A stretch of 64,000 nucleotides of DNA, from contig CM043952.1 in NCBI GenBank assembly GCA_014529385.2, forward strand, positions 53,056,619 through 53,120,618, read 5' to 3'. A program made the position numbers and the translations under genes. The DNA is from Adiantum capillus-veneris. Its lineage: Eukaryota > Streptophyta > Polypodiopsida > Polypodiales > Pteridaceae. The notes beneath the pieces are model-generated. The model ran no database searches. It was not told the origin of the DNA and worked only from the letters and a program-made list of their open reading frames with translations. This document shows positions 31,562 through 43,715 of the stretch, one piece after another; positions within the stretch are counted from its first letter, which is position 1, and each line of letters starts with the position of its first letter.

Positions 31562-33391
31562 TCATTGTGACAGAGGAACAAATTCTTCAGCATCCGAATC
31601 ATCCCCCCCCCCCCCCCCCCCCCCCCCCATCTCCTTGGCCCTAGGAGAATCTGGGGGTTCCAAGTTGGGGGATTTCTTTTCTTGCAATGCTACAAATGGA
31701 TTGTGCAATGGGACAGTGAACCCCCCTCCTCTCCCAGGGGTGGAGGATGGATTAAACCCTTTCACCTCAAGTTTTCTCACGACTTGAAGCACTTTGGAGT
31801 CTCTTGCCACTGCCTTCACCCTTTTGGATCTTTTCAGACCAGGGACTTGAACAGCCGTCACCGTCGTCACTGTCATAAATTTCGGGGTAGCAGCGGGAGT
31901 AATGAACCTGTTATTATTGCCTGCACCTTCGGAGGTTTGTTGCATGGGAATCGATTCCGCCACAACCTTTTCCTGCATCTTCATATCTAGTTTGTCATCT
32001 ATCATACCTCCTTTATCCTTCCCTTCATTTACCCCTTCGTTATTGCCTCCTTGCTTCTCCAGCCCTTCCATCGGGGTTTCCATTTTTCTAGGGCCCTGTG
32101 CTACCGGAGCTGCATTACCATTAGACTTCAAGGGGAAATCCTTGGCAAAATGTCCAAAGTTGTTGCATTCAAAACATGCTCCAAAGTATGTTCCAAAGTT
32201 TAGCGGAATAGTAACAAGCCCGGCTCCGACATTGATAACCATGCCCATAACCATGCTCTTAGGTGGCGTTTTAGACATATCCCAGCCTATACAAACCCTG
32301 TTTGAGGTTTTGCCAAACCCTCTCTTGTTAGGTATAAATAAGGGAGTGCTCAGTTGATCAGCAAGCATCCTGAGATTTTCCCATAGCCAGCTAGGTAGTC
32401 CCACAAACTCAACCCAGACCGGATAAAACCCTTGAAGAGATTCAGTTGAATCAAACACTGGCTCCCAAGGCACCACACAAACCATAGTCCTATTAAATAC
32501 TACGGTCCCTTTTGTCAAGTAATTGTTCCACATCGGAGGCCTCTTTGAATCTCACTGAACAAAACGCTTTAGCTAGGTAAGAAGTACTTTCAACTGCTCC
32601 TCCATGACCAAGAATTTGAAGGCCCTGAAGCCATTGAATCATCTCAAACCTATTCGGGATTCTTCCACTGAACCCAAATATAAGCGTTAGCTTAGCTTGC
32701 CTGGCTAACTGTTTTTTGATAAGCGTTGGTGGAATCGCTACAGTAATAGCCTCGGCTACCTCCACCTGCTCTGCGGTAGAGACTTTTTTAAAGCAGAGAA
32801 GGCTGGATCTGCCAAACCGTCTTCTACCAGCCCACTGTATTCTGTATGGGAGCAAGTTCTTTTGTTGTTGTTAGGGCCGGACTCAATCTTCTTATTGACT
32901 TCCGTGAGCTCTCGCTGAAGTCTGGCTCTTGTATTCTGCAGTTTTTCGATATCCCCTTCACTCAACATCCCTTCTGCTGAGCCTTTTCCATAATCATTAG
33001 AGGTAGGCCCCTTGAGTATGCTAGCAAACGAAATACCTGACCTACGAGCAACAGATGCACTTGACGTCTTATTTGCGTTCGTACAGATGGAACCCTGAGG
33101 AACCCCGTCTTTCAATGTTTTTACCTCGAATGGGAACCCTTGAGTTGAGCCTATTTTCTCTCTTGTTTCCTCAGAGAGAGCTTTTTCAATCGAGACAGTT
33201 TTGTCCTCTTTCTTGGTTGATGCCTTTGGCGAGTTGGGGCTCGACATTTCCGCATCATCCATCGATCTCATCCCCGAGCCACCACCTTCATCCATCGGCA
33301 CGGCTACCTCCCTTTCGAAAAATTTACCCACCGCTAACATCTATGAAAATACGCCAATATCTTCACTAACGACCAAATCGTCAAGTTCCAT
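31562..33391 (-). pseudogene. LINE ORF1 (DUF4283 RNA-binding, zinc-knuckle-like)
   Basis: ORF1 is spread over three frames (32756-33340, 32493-32855, 31562-32533). The probable start is the ATG at 33389-33391 (MELDDLVVSEDIGVFS), followed by an in-frame TAG. The middle matches the plant L1 ORF1 DUF4283 domain (LAKAFCSVRFKEASDVEQLL; PVWVEFVGLPSWLWENLRML). A zinc-knuckle follows as CFECNNFGHFAKDFP, where the last Cys is replaced by Phe. Near the C terminus a poly-C run at about 31605-31628 encodes poly-Gly. ORF1 protein binds element RNA. Confidence 0.85.
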
Positions 33392-33400
33392 TTTTGATGA

Positions 33401-34071
33401 TCGCAGACCTTTAATACTTGATTAAGCTCAAGACTCTAAGGGTAGATGGGCTCTATCAAATAAGTGAATACCTCCTCCTCTCTTAGACTAAATTCAAAAG
33501 GAGTCAAAAAAGGTTACAAGGGAAATAGTACCTCTAGGCTCACTTAGGACACCAAAAGGTAAAGGCGATTATTATCCAGGCGATTATTTACTAGGGAAAA
33601 GAGGAAAGCAAAAACAAATGATTCTACTGACTTAATAATCGTGATTCAGGCTTGAGGCGGCGGGCAGTAGCGAAACTCAGGAGCGAAACTTTGGGATAGT
33701 GGCGCTCCTGCTACTCACGGGACTCACTGTCTGCTGCACTGCTTTTACAATGCCGAGATCAAGAGGCTCACTACAGCTGTGGCAGTAAATAAGCGCGCAA
33801 TACAAAATAAGCGAGCGATCGACTCAGACCGAGGTGCATCTGGTGAGCACTAAGGCTAAGCTTACGAAAAAAAAACAGAATCGGCACTCTCAACACCTCT
33901 CTTGCCGGCAAGGCTTGCTTCCCAAGTGACTTGTTTTCTATCCGAAACCTCAGCTAACCTTCCCGCATCAGCCACCAAGGCATCGCTCAGGAGACCCTGT
34001 TCACCCTTCCATCTAGTTTCCCAATCTCAACCTTGAAATGCATGATTACCTTTCACAAGCAAATACTCCCG

Positions 34072-34109
<38 letters not shown>

Positions 34110-34401
34110 TCACTCTCACACACACACACACACACGGAAAGAGAGGTATAGGAAAGAGACATGTTAATTGAACTCGCCATTGAATTACTCAATTTGTTAG
34201 ATTTTTGGAGGTCATCTCCTAGGTTTTCCTCTCTAGACCTAGTCAGCGAGGGCTTCTTTGTGAGGCTTTCCAATATTCAAATGTAATTTTTGATCTAAGC
34301 ATGTTTGGGGGGGGGGGTGTTTGTAGTTTGTGTTTGGATTATCACTCGTTGGCCGCCCTATTTTCTCGTTGTTTCCCTCATTTATTCCATATTTATGGGT
34401 C
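33401..34401. other. Intergenic stretch with microsatellites
   Basis: It may contain the 5' UTR of the LINE near 33400-33640 but no boundary is visible. A mixed (CT)n/(CA)n run lies at about 34072-34134 and a G run at 34308-34317. No gene is recognised. Confidence 0.5.
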
Positions 34402-34443
34402 TGCAAAAGTTGACAATGCGAAAACATAGATCTAGGGAGAGTG

Positions 34444-34502
<59 letters not shown>

Positions 34503-34704
34503 TGAACCAACCAACTGAGCAATGAAATAGATAATAATACAATGGGAGATAGGTGTTACTCATATACCAACATGGGGGCCTTAAGTACCCCTTAGAGAAT
34601 TGCCCTACCCAGAATCTTGTCAAATAAGTAAAATAAATACGTAAAGACAAAATAAATATTGGGATCACATTGGGCTATTCACTTGAGATGCCATAATTTT
34701 AACA
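34402..34704 (-). repeat. 3' LTR of the small non-coding element
   Basis: 303 bp, with a (GA)n run at about 34449-34498. Confidence 0.8.
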
Positions 34705-34712
34705 CCCTCTCT

Positions 34713-36225
34713 GTAGCTCATAGTGGACATATGTAGGAAGACCAAGTCGATGAAGAAGCTACCATGGACACCCAATAGAGGATCCATCCACTAGATACAC
34801 CTGAATTATGCAACCACCAACCCGCTCCTCAGAAGAATGCCATCATAAGCACCGGTCACCTCACTGGAAAATTGAACTATAGACCACACTACAGCCAAGA
34901 ATCCCCATTCATAAATTGTAAACACATCACATCCAAACTTTTCTAAATAATGAACTTTTGGAACACATTTCATCCAACAACAATGAATTTGTGTGAACAT
35001 CCATAGTATTTTTTATATGTCGCATTGGTTCCTTGCTAGATGCATATGTCTTGAACTCCGACCCACGGGTTCAAACACCGATAATTTAAACTCCAACACA
35101 TGGGTCCAAATCATGTATAGGGAGCTCCTTTTGTTACTCTCTGGCCTCACAAGCCTCTCTCTGGTTGAAGCAAGTTGTGGCAATTGCCACATGGCTAGAA
35201 ATCTGGCATCGTGGCCACTCTGGCTGCGGCCACATGTACCATGCGAATCTCCTCATCGGAATATGTATCATTGTTATCCTTGTCAAGCTTGCCTTTGCCT
35301 TTGTCCTCTTGCAAGCTCTTGCATTTGCCTTTGGTTTCACATTCCCGAGCCAAACAAAGCATCTTCTCACATTTATACTAATGGCTCTCAGACCTTGCGG
35401 GCATTGAGGCAACTAACCGAGCACTAGTCAACACACTTATTGTGGCCATGTTGATCTTGGATCTTCTTCATCACAACATGCCACCCTTCTTCCGTTGCCT
35501 TTCAAAACATGGCATTGGTAACTCCACAACGGGCACGAAACCCATGATCACAATGCCCAACCTCTTGCAGCAATATGCTCCTTCAAAATGTGGGCTAAAC
35601 TACTGCCACCCTCTTCTTGGAGCAATTTCAAGGCTCTTTCCATAGCTGAGTTGGAATTCGACCATCTTTGCCACTCGAGATCCCCCACTATAGAGCTTCA
35701 ATAGCAGAAGGCATTGCCTTTAGAAGGTCCCTTTCAAATCGCTTCAAAAAGCACAACTATCATGGCCTCTTACCCTTGAATAACTTCTCAAAACACTAGC
35801 AAACACAAGCCCTAGAAAGCGCGGATTGCCTTGCTGGACATAGCATATCAAAACACAAGAAAATTGACAGTGCTTGGGGGGTCGCTTAGCTTGAGCGTTT
35901 TAGAATGTTTGCCCTCCCCTACCCACTTGCCATGACTTCCCCACACCAAGCTCTTCGCGTTCAATGAATTTCAAAACATTGCCAAAATCCACGCCTAATA
36001 CTGCCAAAGATGCCTAGCGTTTCCAAAGGATTGCTTGAAGACGGTCTAAACACTGTTGGTGAACAAGAAAATGCAACCATTTTTGTTTTTAGCATTTCAA
36101 AATGCATTTGTTAGTGCCTCTCTTCTTGGCACCAAAACTACCACGGTTCTCCAAGTGCTCCTCTTCTCATTGCCGAAGGTTTTTTCTTCTTTGTGTGCAA
36201 TTTTCTCTAGATCATCAAGCACAAA
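34713..36225 (-). other. Interior of the small LTR element
   Basis: About 1.5 kb without recognisable gag or pol. The longest frames (93-144 residues on either strand) match no family known to me. It could be captured or simply decayed sequence. Confidence 0.55.
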
Positions 36226-36237
36226 GCTCTGTTACCA
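36226..36237 (-). promoter_or_regulatory. Primer binding site of the small LTR element
   Basis: Minus strand TGGTAACAGAGC, 11 of 12 matches to the initiator tRNA-Met site, directly adjoining the LTR at 36238. Confidence 0.75.
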
Positions 36238-36519
36238 TGCAAAGTTGATGACGTGGAAGCATAGGGCTAGGGAGAGAATGCACAAGAGAGAGAGAGAGAG
36301 AGAGAGAGAGTATTGAACCAACCAAGTGGGCCATGAACTAGATGATAATACAATGGGGGCTAGGTGCTAGATATACACCAGCATGGGGGGACCTTAAGTA
36401 CCCCCCTTAGAGAATTTCCCTATCAAGAATCTTGTCAAATAAGGAAAACAAATACCTAAAGACAAAATAAATAGTGAGATCACATTGGGCTAGTCACTTG
36501 AGATGCCATAACTTTAACA
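36238..36519 (-). repeat. 5' LTR of the small non-coding element
   Basis: 282 bp, (GA)n at about 36284-36310. Aligns with 34402-34704. Confidence 0.8.
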
Positions 36520-38094
36520 AGGTTGTGGGGTATTTTGGGATAGATTGGGCACATGTTGTCTGATCCCCTACATAGGGGAGTGGACTTCCCAATTCAAGCA
36601 CGTTGTAGTTTGAGTTGTAGCACCTATGTGCTCTCTTGGGCGCACAATTTGCCCGTGCAAGGTGTGTTCATTCTCTTTCTCTCTCTCTCTCTCTCCATAT
36701 TCTCTCTCTAGAGTTTTTCTCCGTCCTCTTCTCCTGTCTCTTGTGCACGGTGAGTTCCCTTGACTCCACACCTTCTGCTATACTTTGACATTGTATGAAA
36801 GAATAGGCTTGACAATGCCTAGTGGATGTGAAGCACAAGAGAAGGATAATTAAGAGTACGCTTTAAGAGACAGCAAGAGGGAAACTTGTGGCTACATTTT
36901 TGTCACAAAATCCTCTCTTAGAGTAGCATTTTGGATCAAGAGGGGTTGGATCTTTTCTACTGTGTCCTCATCACAAAAACATTGTGTACTAGTGTTTTTC
37001 AGCCAATAGACAATCTAGGAGTGTTGTTAATTGTCAACAAGGAATTGGATGACGTTACACAGGTTTTCACACTCCGGTCTCATCTTATTGCAAAAATAGT
37101 GAGAACCTTACATTGATGTCAATACAAGGAGTGTTGTAGACCTAGCTAGAGCATGGAGGCAACAAGGTTCTTGGAAAAAAATGTCAATGCAAGCTACAAT
37201 CAAATACCCACTCTCAAATGATCCTAAAATCATCAAAAGCTAAACTATGACCATGAGTAAATCTCAATTGTTTCATCAACCAAATGATACCCAAATGCAA
37301 TCAAACTTATAGGGATGATATACCAAACTAAAACAGCCAATCATATGGTCCAAGGATCACTAGATAGCAATTAATCGCAAAAATGAGACTCAAATTTACC
37401 CCTGAATTTAGCACCTCAAAATTTTTGTAAGCAATCCTCTGCTTAGGAATGTTGATCTCTACTTGACCCAACTGACCATTCGTCAAAATCACAAGATTTC
37501 ACACCAAATAGCTCGTAGGAAGTCACAAACCAACTTGAGAAATAGCACAAGTGTCTTACATCAATGTGAAGAGCCTTCATCTACCAACATGTAACAATGC
37601 TCAAAATTAAAATGCAGTGTGGCATGAGGGAGAAATGACCACATAAAGTCCACAAATACATAGATCATTGTCGTACGCTCAACAAAAACTTATCTCATTA
37701 ATACCTTCAAATCTTAGGTTAAATAAATGATCTTTATACTTGGCTGAAGTCTTAGGATTTGGTCCTTGGCCCAAAATAGCTCAGGACTTAGCAAAATAAG
37801 TGCCAACAGATATGACAAATACAAACTGGAAGCTTGTAGCCCAACTCAATGACAATGGTACATGTATACACCCAAAAATAAGCAAAAATTACAAGTCAAG
37901 ATGACACACTTAAGTGGCCGACATCATTTAATAATGGGAAAATTTTGAAATCATTGCCACATGATCTTCAATTGGTGAAATTTTTTAGATCAGTAGCTAA
38001 CATTCCCCCCTCTGTTAGGCCATGGCATCCCTTGACACGAGGGTCAGGGTGCTAAGTAATGTGTGGGAGCCTGGGCCTTTTGTCCTTTTTGCAA
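36520..38094. other. Intergenic stretch, nothing recognised
   Basis: AT-rich sequence with a short CT run at about 36678-36696. No coding or mobile element signature is supported. Confidence 0.5.
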
Positions 38095-38635
38095 CTACTC
38101 TAAACCTTGTTGGTACTTCATCCGTAGTTGTTGGTCTTTATTTGACATGAACTCCATGTAGATGTTATCCCTTAGCTCCACACTAGAGTATCCCACAAAT
38201 CTACCTTTGAGGTTTTTAAAGACTGGGCCAAATACCCTTGTCCTCCACGTAAAGAATCCTTTGTAGAAAGCCTTTTCAAAGATTTCCATGTATGCAGAGA
38301 GCAAGAACATCAATTGAGCATAGAATACATAGAGAATATCATCAGTAGACTGGCTTGATAGATCAAAATAGAGGCCCTTGCTTCCCTTGAAGAAGGATAT
38401 CCACTTAGCATGTGTCTGCTCCGCTCTCTGGAAAGTTTCTAGTTATGTCAGTATCATTCTTCCTATTTTTATTAGCGTGGCACCAAATGCAAAAAGGTAT
38501 TCCTAATGGGTTCAAAAAAATTGAAAGGTATTCATAATTCAAAGATTCCCTCAATAACAACAAAGATGATGCGCTAGTCTATAGCATGCAGCAATGGGCA
38601 ATGATGAAGCACGTAGATTTGCAACAGTATCAATT

Positions 38636-38686
<51 letters not shown>

Positions 38687-41436
38687 ACTTTAAAGAGAAG
38701 AAAACACTAAAGGGAAAATAAAGGAGAAGAGAAACACAAATATACAATGTGAAGTCAACCACCTCTTTATATGGATGCAAAAGGTCTTTTGACTTTCCAC
38801 CTTCATATGTCTTTTGACTTTCTTCCTTCATCTGTCTTTTCATTTCCTAAACTCACCCTTCACTTACGCACTTAATATGTTTTGAAAGACTTTTTATTTT
38901 TCTCAGATTGGGGAGACCTAGTAGGATGCCTTTGAAGGTGCCATCGTTTAGTGTTTTCACCATATAGTCTTCAGTGGCAATCCCCTCTTCTAGATTTGGC
39001 ATTATAGGGTAATTAAGCTAGGTTGGCCTCTTTGCTTTGAGTCCTTGAAGCAAATGCTAGCTTTTGATTCTAGGCACATGACAATAGAGGAGATCTTCTT
39101 AGACTTCAAGTTGCGGGGCAATTACAAGTAGTACTGAGATGTTTCTTTACATGATTGATTTTCCACTTTGGCTCTATCTCCTTGCTTGTTATTTGACCTT
39201 TGGTCTTTCCTCTTGGATCTCATTAAGCATCCTCTCTTTGATAAACAAAAGCTCAAATTTCATTGGTGGATAGGGGAAGTGATTACTAGTGACAATCATC
39301 ATTGGTCTGCTTAGAAATAAGTTGGTCCATATTCATTGAGTAAAATATTCTCTGTTCCCATTCCATGGCCTCCTTCCATACTTCATCTATCTCTTGTAAA
39401 ATAGCATGAGAGAGCTTCTTTTCTGCTGTAGCAACTAAGGTTTACTACAACCTCTAATGTGCTAGCCTCTACTTATGTTAAGAGAAACTTTGGGTCCGCT
39501 TGACCATCTACCCCTGGAGTATCAAACTAGAAATTCTTTATCTTTTATGACCTCCTCTTGGATATCTTCTGACATTGTTGGACCTTGTGCTTTTGACTTT
39601 TCTTTCACCTTCTTCAATTCTACCTTCAAAGCATCTATCTCTTTTTGCATGGCTTCTTTCTTAAGCATGTATTGCAAGGCTAGATCTTGCCTCTGCCTAT
39701 GTTCTAACTCCAACTCAATCTCCAGCTCTTTATGTCGTTTCTCCATGGAAGCATAATCTTCATCCCTACTAAAATCCACGAGTGATGGATTCTCTCTTAC
39801 TTGTCTCAACTATTGGTCCTGGACTTGTGACGTGTCCTCAATACGCTTCAATTAGGTATTTGAGATATTTAAGTACACTTGCATACTTAGTGATCAATGG
39901 ATTATCCTTTGTAGATCTACCTTAACTTCAGTGAGATCCTCACCCTGATAATTGCAAATATTCATTATTGCCCCTAACCACTCCGCTACTATCTTGGTTT
40001 CTTCTTCTTAGTTGTCTAGCAAGTCTTGCAAACTATTGTTGTTGGCTTTGTAAACCATTACCTCTTCTTGCACCCTATGAATATTTTCCATTTTGTTTTC
40101 TAGATTCATATAGTATTTCTCTTGATAATCGTCAAAATATTTGAGGTGTTTATCTAGGTCTTGCACTCAAGACCTAGATCAAAAGTATATTTCTTGATAA
40201 TCTTCAATGTATTTGAGGTGTTTATCTAGGTCTTGCATTCAAGAGCTCAGTTACTTTATGATTTCTTCTCGGCTATTTAAAATTTTCCACCTAGAGGATC
40301 ATCTACTGAGAATACTCTTCTACATCTTGCCTATGTCCACTTGTGCCTGGCTATGTAAGAATGTCTTTGCTTGTCTCTCTCACTTCACTTGTGGTAGCTT
40401 CCTCAAGCTTTATCAACTTTGGATTCCATAAAGGGCTTGGTATATTATGTGGTACTTGTCCCTCTTGAGTAGGTTGTGTAGTAGTCTCTTCCTCCTTTTA
40501 CGTTGGTACAGCTTCTGCAACAAGTTGTTGCCCTTGTGAAATCCCTACTGCTGCAGGAGCCACTTCCTCATCTTGCTTTTCTTGATCTTTGGCCATCTTG
40601 CAGACTCTTTTAGCTTCCTCCTCTTGGTAATTTTTTTCTATCTCCTCTCGCATGTCCACATGTTGTACCATAGAGGGGTTCTTGATTCTAGGGTTGTGTG
40701 ACTTCCGCTGCTCTTCCAAGTCCTTTTGGTCATTCCCTCTCTAGCTTTGCAACCCACTGGAGTAGGGCCAAAAATATTCTTCTCCTCATTCTTTGAGGCT
40801 TTTGTCTCTCCTTCTTCTTCCCCTCGTGTTTGTTTTTGGGTACTTCTTTTGTTGTTGGCAGTGGAGAGGGTTGAAAAGGGGGTGTGCACACTTGTCGATC
40901 ATTATTCTTCTTTCTGCCCTCTTTCTCTCTTCCTTGTCCTTCTCTACTAGCAATCTAGCCAAATCTGTGGTGGCTACCCTTGCTCTTTTCGTAGATTCAT
41001 CAGATCTTTGCTCAGTAATGTTTCTTAGAACTCCTTTCTCATCTTTACAGATTTCTTCCATTGTCCTCATTTTTTCTTATGGACGCTCTTGCTTTTGTAA
41101 CTCTGTTGCATCATCTTGCTCTTGATCTGATTGAGCCTTCTTTTGTGCTACCATATGTGACTCATATTCCTTTCTCTTGCTAGATGCAACAACAACACTT
41201 TTTGTAATCTTTGATCTACTTGCCATTTTTTATATGAGCGACATTAGACCCTCATCATCCTCATGAGCTTCCTTTCTTTTGTGTTCCAAGGTATCTTCCT
41301 TAGATGATATGTGCACAATCAACAACTTCTTGCCCAATCTAATACTAGGCACTAGTGCTTTGCTCTTCTCTTCTTCTTCAAGCTTGAGCCAAAGGTTTTG
41401 TTTGGGTGCAAGTGGTAGGTTGTCGGCCATTCCCAA
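38095..41436 (-). pseudogene. Decayed coding remnant of a charged, coiled-coil-like protein(s)
   Basis: Open pieces on the minus strand follow each other: 41230-41436 (LWLKLEEEEKSKALVPSIRL), about 40786-41220 (TDLARLLVEKDKEERKRAER), 40498-40719 (EEIEKNYQEEEAKRVCKMAK), 39522-39809 (KRHKELEIELELEHRQRQDL), about 39270-39390 (EAMEWEQRIFYSMNMDQ) and 38095-38440 (FKGSKGLYFDLSSQSTDD, MFLLSAYMEIFEKAFYKGFF). All are interrupted by stops and share a Glu/Lys/Arg-rich character, so one long ancestral gene or element ORF is likely. I do not recognise the family. A (GA)n run at 38639-38683 and a roughly 75-bp tandem duplication at about 40116-40255 interrupt it. Confidence 0.45.
38639..38683. repeat. (GA)n microsatellite
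   Basis: About 22 GA units. Confidence 0.95.
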
Positions 41437-41592
41437 TGCATAGTAGGCCAGCCTGGCGAGAGCTTCCTCTCTGCAATATAGTTCACTTTTATTTTCTTGG
41501 TGAACAACTTTCTAGAATTTCATGCGCATACTTTGCCAAGTTTACCTACCTCTCGGTCCCCATCTTCAGTTGGTGGAAAATGAGGTTAATGA

Positions 41593-41795
41593 TGTGAGAG
41601 AGGCAATGTGCCCATACGCGTGTGTGCATGAAGTAGAAGAAGAAGCGAAGAGTAATTGGGGGAAACAACACAAAGTCAGAAGTCATCATGTGTTTCCTTT
41701 ATTGTATATACACTTGAAAAGAGTAAATCAAGTTAGTGAGCTAGAGTGTAGAGGGTGTTAGTCATGGGCAGTGGCTACAAGCCTATACCCCAACA
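41593..41795 (-). repeat. Copia LTR, outer copy
   Basis: 203 bp; on the minus strand begins TGTTGGGGTATAGGC and ends ...CTCTCACA. Preceded (in element sense) by AAGTAGGAGAT, a polypurine tract. Confidence 0.8.
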
Positions 41796-41919
41796 ATCTC
41801 CTACTTAAAGGAAAATGTGGCCATAAATGTCTATGATTGAAGCTATCATGTACAACCGTGAAGCATGAAAGCTTCACCCTTGTACAATTGTATATACAAT
41901 TGTTAAATGAGGTTAACGA

Positions 41920-42122
41920 TGTGAGAGAGGCAATGTGCCCATACGCGTGTGTGCATGAAGTAGAAGAAGAAGCGAAGAGTAATTGGGGGAAACAACACAA
42001 AGTCAGAAGTCATCACATGTTTCCTTTATTGTATATACACTTGAAGAGAGTAAATCAAGTTAGTGAACTAGAGTGTAGAGGGTGTTAGTCATGGGCAGTG
42101 GCTACAAGCCTATACCCCAACA
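41920..42122 (-). repeat. Copia 1 3' LTR, inner copy
   Basis: 203 bp, nearly identical to 41593-41795. The polypurine tract AAGTAGGAGAT lies at 42123-42133 on the minus strand. Confidence 0.85.
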
Positions 42123-42430
42123 ATCTCCTACTTAAAGGAAAATGTGGCCATAAATGTCTATGATTGAAGCTATCATGTAAAACCATGAAGCATGAAAGCT
42201 TCACCCTTGTACAATTGTGTTTGCTCTACACCCATCAACTCGATGCAATGTGTAAACCGCTTTGTAGCTAGGCTCTTCATAAGAGCATCCGTTGGGTTAT
42301 CAGTGTGAACATTAACAAGCTTTAATTGCTAAATGTCAACATATCCAAAATGAGATCATATCTCACCTGAATGTGTTTTGACTTGGAGTGAAACATGGGA
42401 TTTTTTGCCAAAGCAAGAGTACTCTAATTA

Positions 42431-43715
42431 TCACAACACAAAACAGATACTTGATGAACGTCTAAATCTCCCATTAAACATGCCAACCATATAGTTCTTT
42501 GCTGGCATCTGATGTTGCAATGTACTCAGCCTTTGTAGTGGAAGAAGATGTATAATTTTGAAGAGATGGTCTGCAAGAAATGGCTCCTCTTGCAAATATG
42601 AAAATGTAGCCAAACATAGATCTCCTATTGTCTTTGCAACCCGCATAATCTGCATCCGTGTAACCAACAATAGGTGGATCACTGTCGCCAAAGCGTAAAC
42701 ACCTTCTCATTGTACCCTTCACATATATGAGGATGTGTTTACCGCTAGCTATCTAATGGTGCTTGCTAGGATTAGCTATATACCGCAATGTCTAGCCTCA
42801 TAGCTACCAGAGCATACATAAAACTGCCTATAGCTGAAGAATATGGCACACTTGCTATTTCTACTCTCTCACCATCTGTCTAGGGAGAATCTTCCTTGCT
42901 AAGTTTCAAGTATGATGATAGTGGGGTGCTCACTGCCTTTCCCCCCCTGCATATTTAAATGTTGTAAGACCTTGTGGATATAGGATTCTTGAGATAACTC
43001 AAGAATACCCTTTTTGTTGTCTCTCTTGGTATGCATACCAAGAAAATGATGTGCTTTGCCCAAATCCTTTATTAAAGTTTTTGCTCAACATTTGCTTCAA
43101 TTTGGCAATCTCCTTAGTAGATTTTCCTGCAATGAGCATGTCATCTACATATAAAATAAGAATGACTAGAGAACCATCAACTGAGTTTCTTTATATACAC
43201 CCCTTCTAAAACCCTGGGACTATATAAAAGTGTCAAGCTTTTGATACCACTTTGAACCTTGCTTTAAGCCATAAAGTGCTTCCTTGAGTTTTCATACAAG
43301 CTCCTCCCTGCTAGGTTGTTCAAAAACTTTCGGTTGCTTCATGTAAACATCCTCTTCTAGATCCCCATGAAGAACGGTTGTCTTCACATCCATTTGGACA
43401 AGTTCCATGTCCTCAATGGCTACTAGGCCAAGCACTGTGCACAATGTAGTCATCTTGACCAGGGGCGAGAAGATTTCATCAAAATCAACTCCCTTTTGCT
43501 GCTTGAATCCCTTAGCAACCAATCGAGCCTTGTACTTAGGCTTGGGATCATCATATGTAAACTTCGTCTTGCAAACCCATTTGCAAGGTAAGGCCTGCTT
43601 GCCTTCTCAAAATTCAACCAAGTCCCATGTCTCATTACTGATAATCAAGTTGTACTCAAATTGCATGGCTTGCTCCCACTTGACCTTTTTCTCCATTTGC
43701 ATGGCTTCTTTGTAA
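42431..43715 (-). pseudogene. Copia 1 reverse transcriptase and RNase H
   Basis: RT motifs in minus-strand order: WVCKTKFTYD near 43560, VAKGFKQQKGVDFDEIFSPL (43470-43522), LVQMDVKTTVLHGDLEEDVY with the first Asp, then ILYVDDMLI at about 43138-43164 with the YVDD active site. RNase H follows: GYTDADYAGCKDNRRSMFGY and SSSTTKAEYIATSDA at 42480-42690. Several stops fall between these blocks. Both are essential for copying the element RNA, so the element cannot move by itself. Confidence 0.9.

Larger units (their letters stand above)
27220..33400 (-). mobile_element. LINE-type (L1) non-LTR retrotransposon, rearranged
   Basis: The element lies on the minus strand: ORF1 (31562-33391), start of the endonuclease (about 31400-31545), then ORF2 RT and a zinc-binding tail to 27443, and an A-rich 3' end at about 27220-27243 (T-rich on the plus strand). 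No LTRs are present. Multiple frameshifts make it inactive. A 645-bp copy of the RT segment sits in the endonuclease region (see the repeat at 30746-31390). The 5' boundary and target duplication could not be fixed. Confidence 0.88.
34402..36519 (-). mobile_element. Small non-coding LTR retrotransposon (LARD/TRIM-like)
   Basis: Two direct repeats, 34402-34704 (303 bp) and 36238-36519 (282 bp), start TGCAAA and end TTTAACA. They share a GA run and long blocks such as AATCTTGTCAAATAAG and ACTTGAGATGCCATAA. Immediately inside the right repeat, the minus strand reads TGGTAACAGAGC (36226-36237), one base off the initiator tRNA-Met primer site. Immediately inside the left repeat it reads AGAGAGGG (34705-34712), a polypurine tract. 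The element therefore runs on the minus strand. The 1.5-kb interior has no gag or pol. Flanks GGGTC and AGGTT do not give a convincing target duplication. Confidence 0.8.
41571..42218 (-). repeat. 327-bp tandem duplication carrying the copia 3' LTR
   Basis: Two direct copies at a spacing of exactly 327 bp: about 41578-41893 and 41905-42218. Each contains 14 bases of left flank (AATGAGGTTAAYGA), an LTR and the adjacent 3' non-coding part with the polypurine tract. The junction shows AAATGAGG shared by both sides. Because flank is included, this is a local duplication and not two insertions. Confidence 0.85.

Noticed and set aside
41593..42122. Two independent solo LTR insertions
   Set aside because: Both carry the same left flank and the same 3' non-coding sequence at a fixed 327-bp spacing, so a tandem duplication explains them better.
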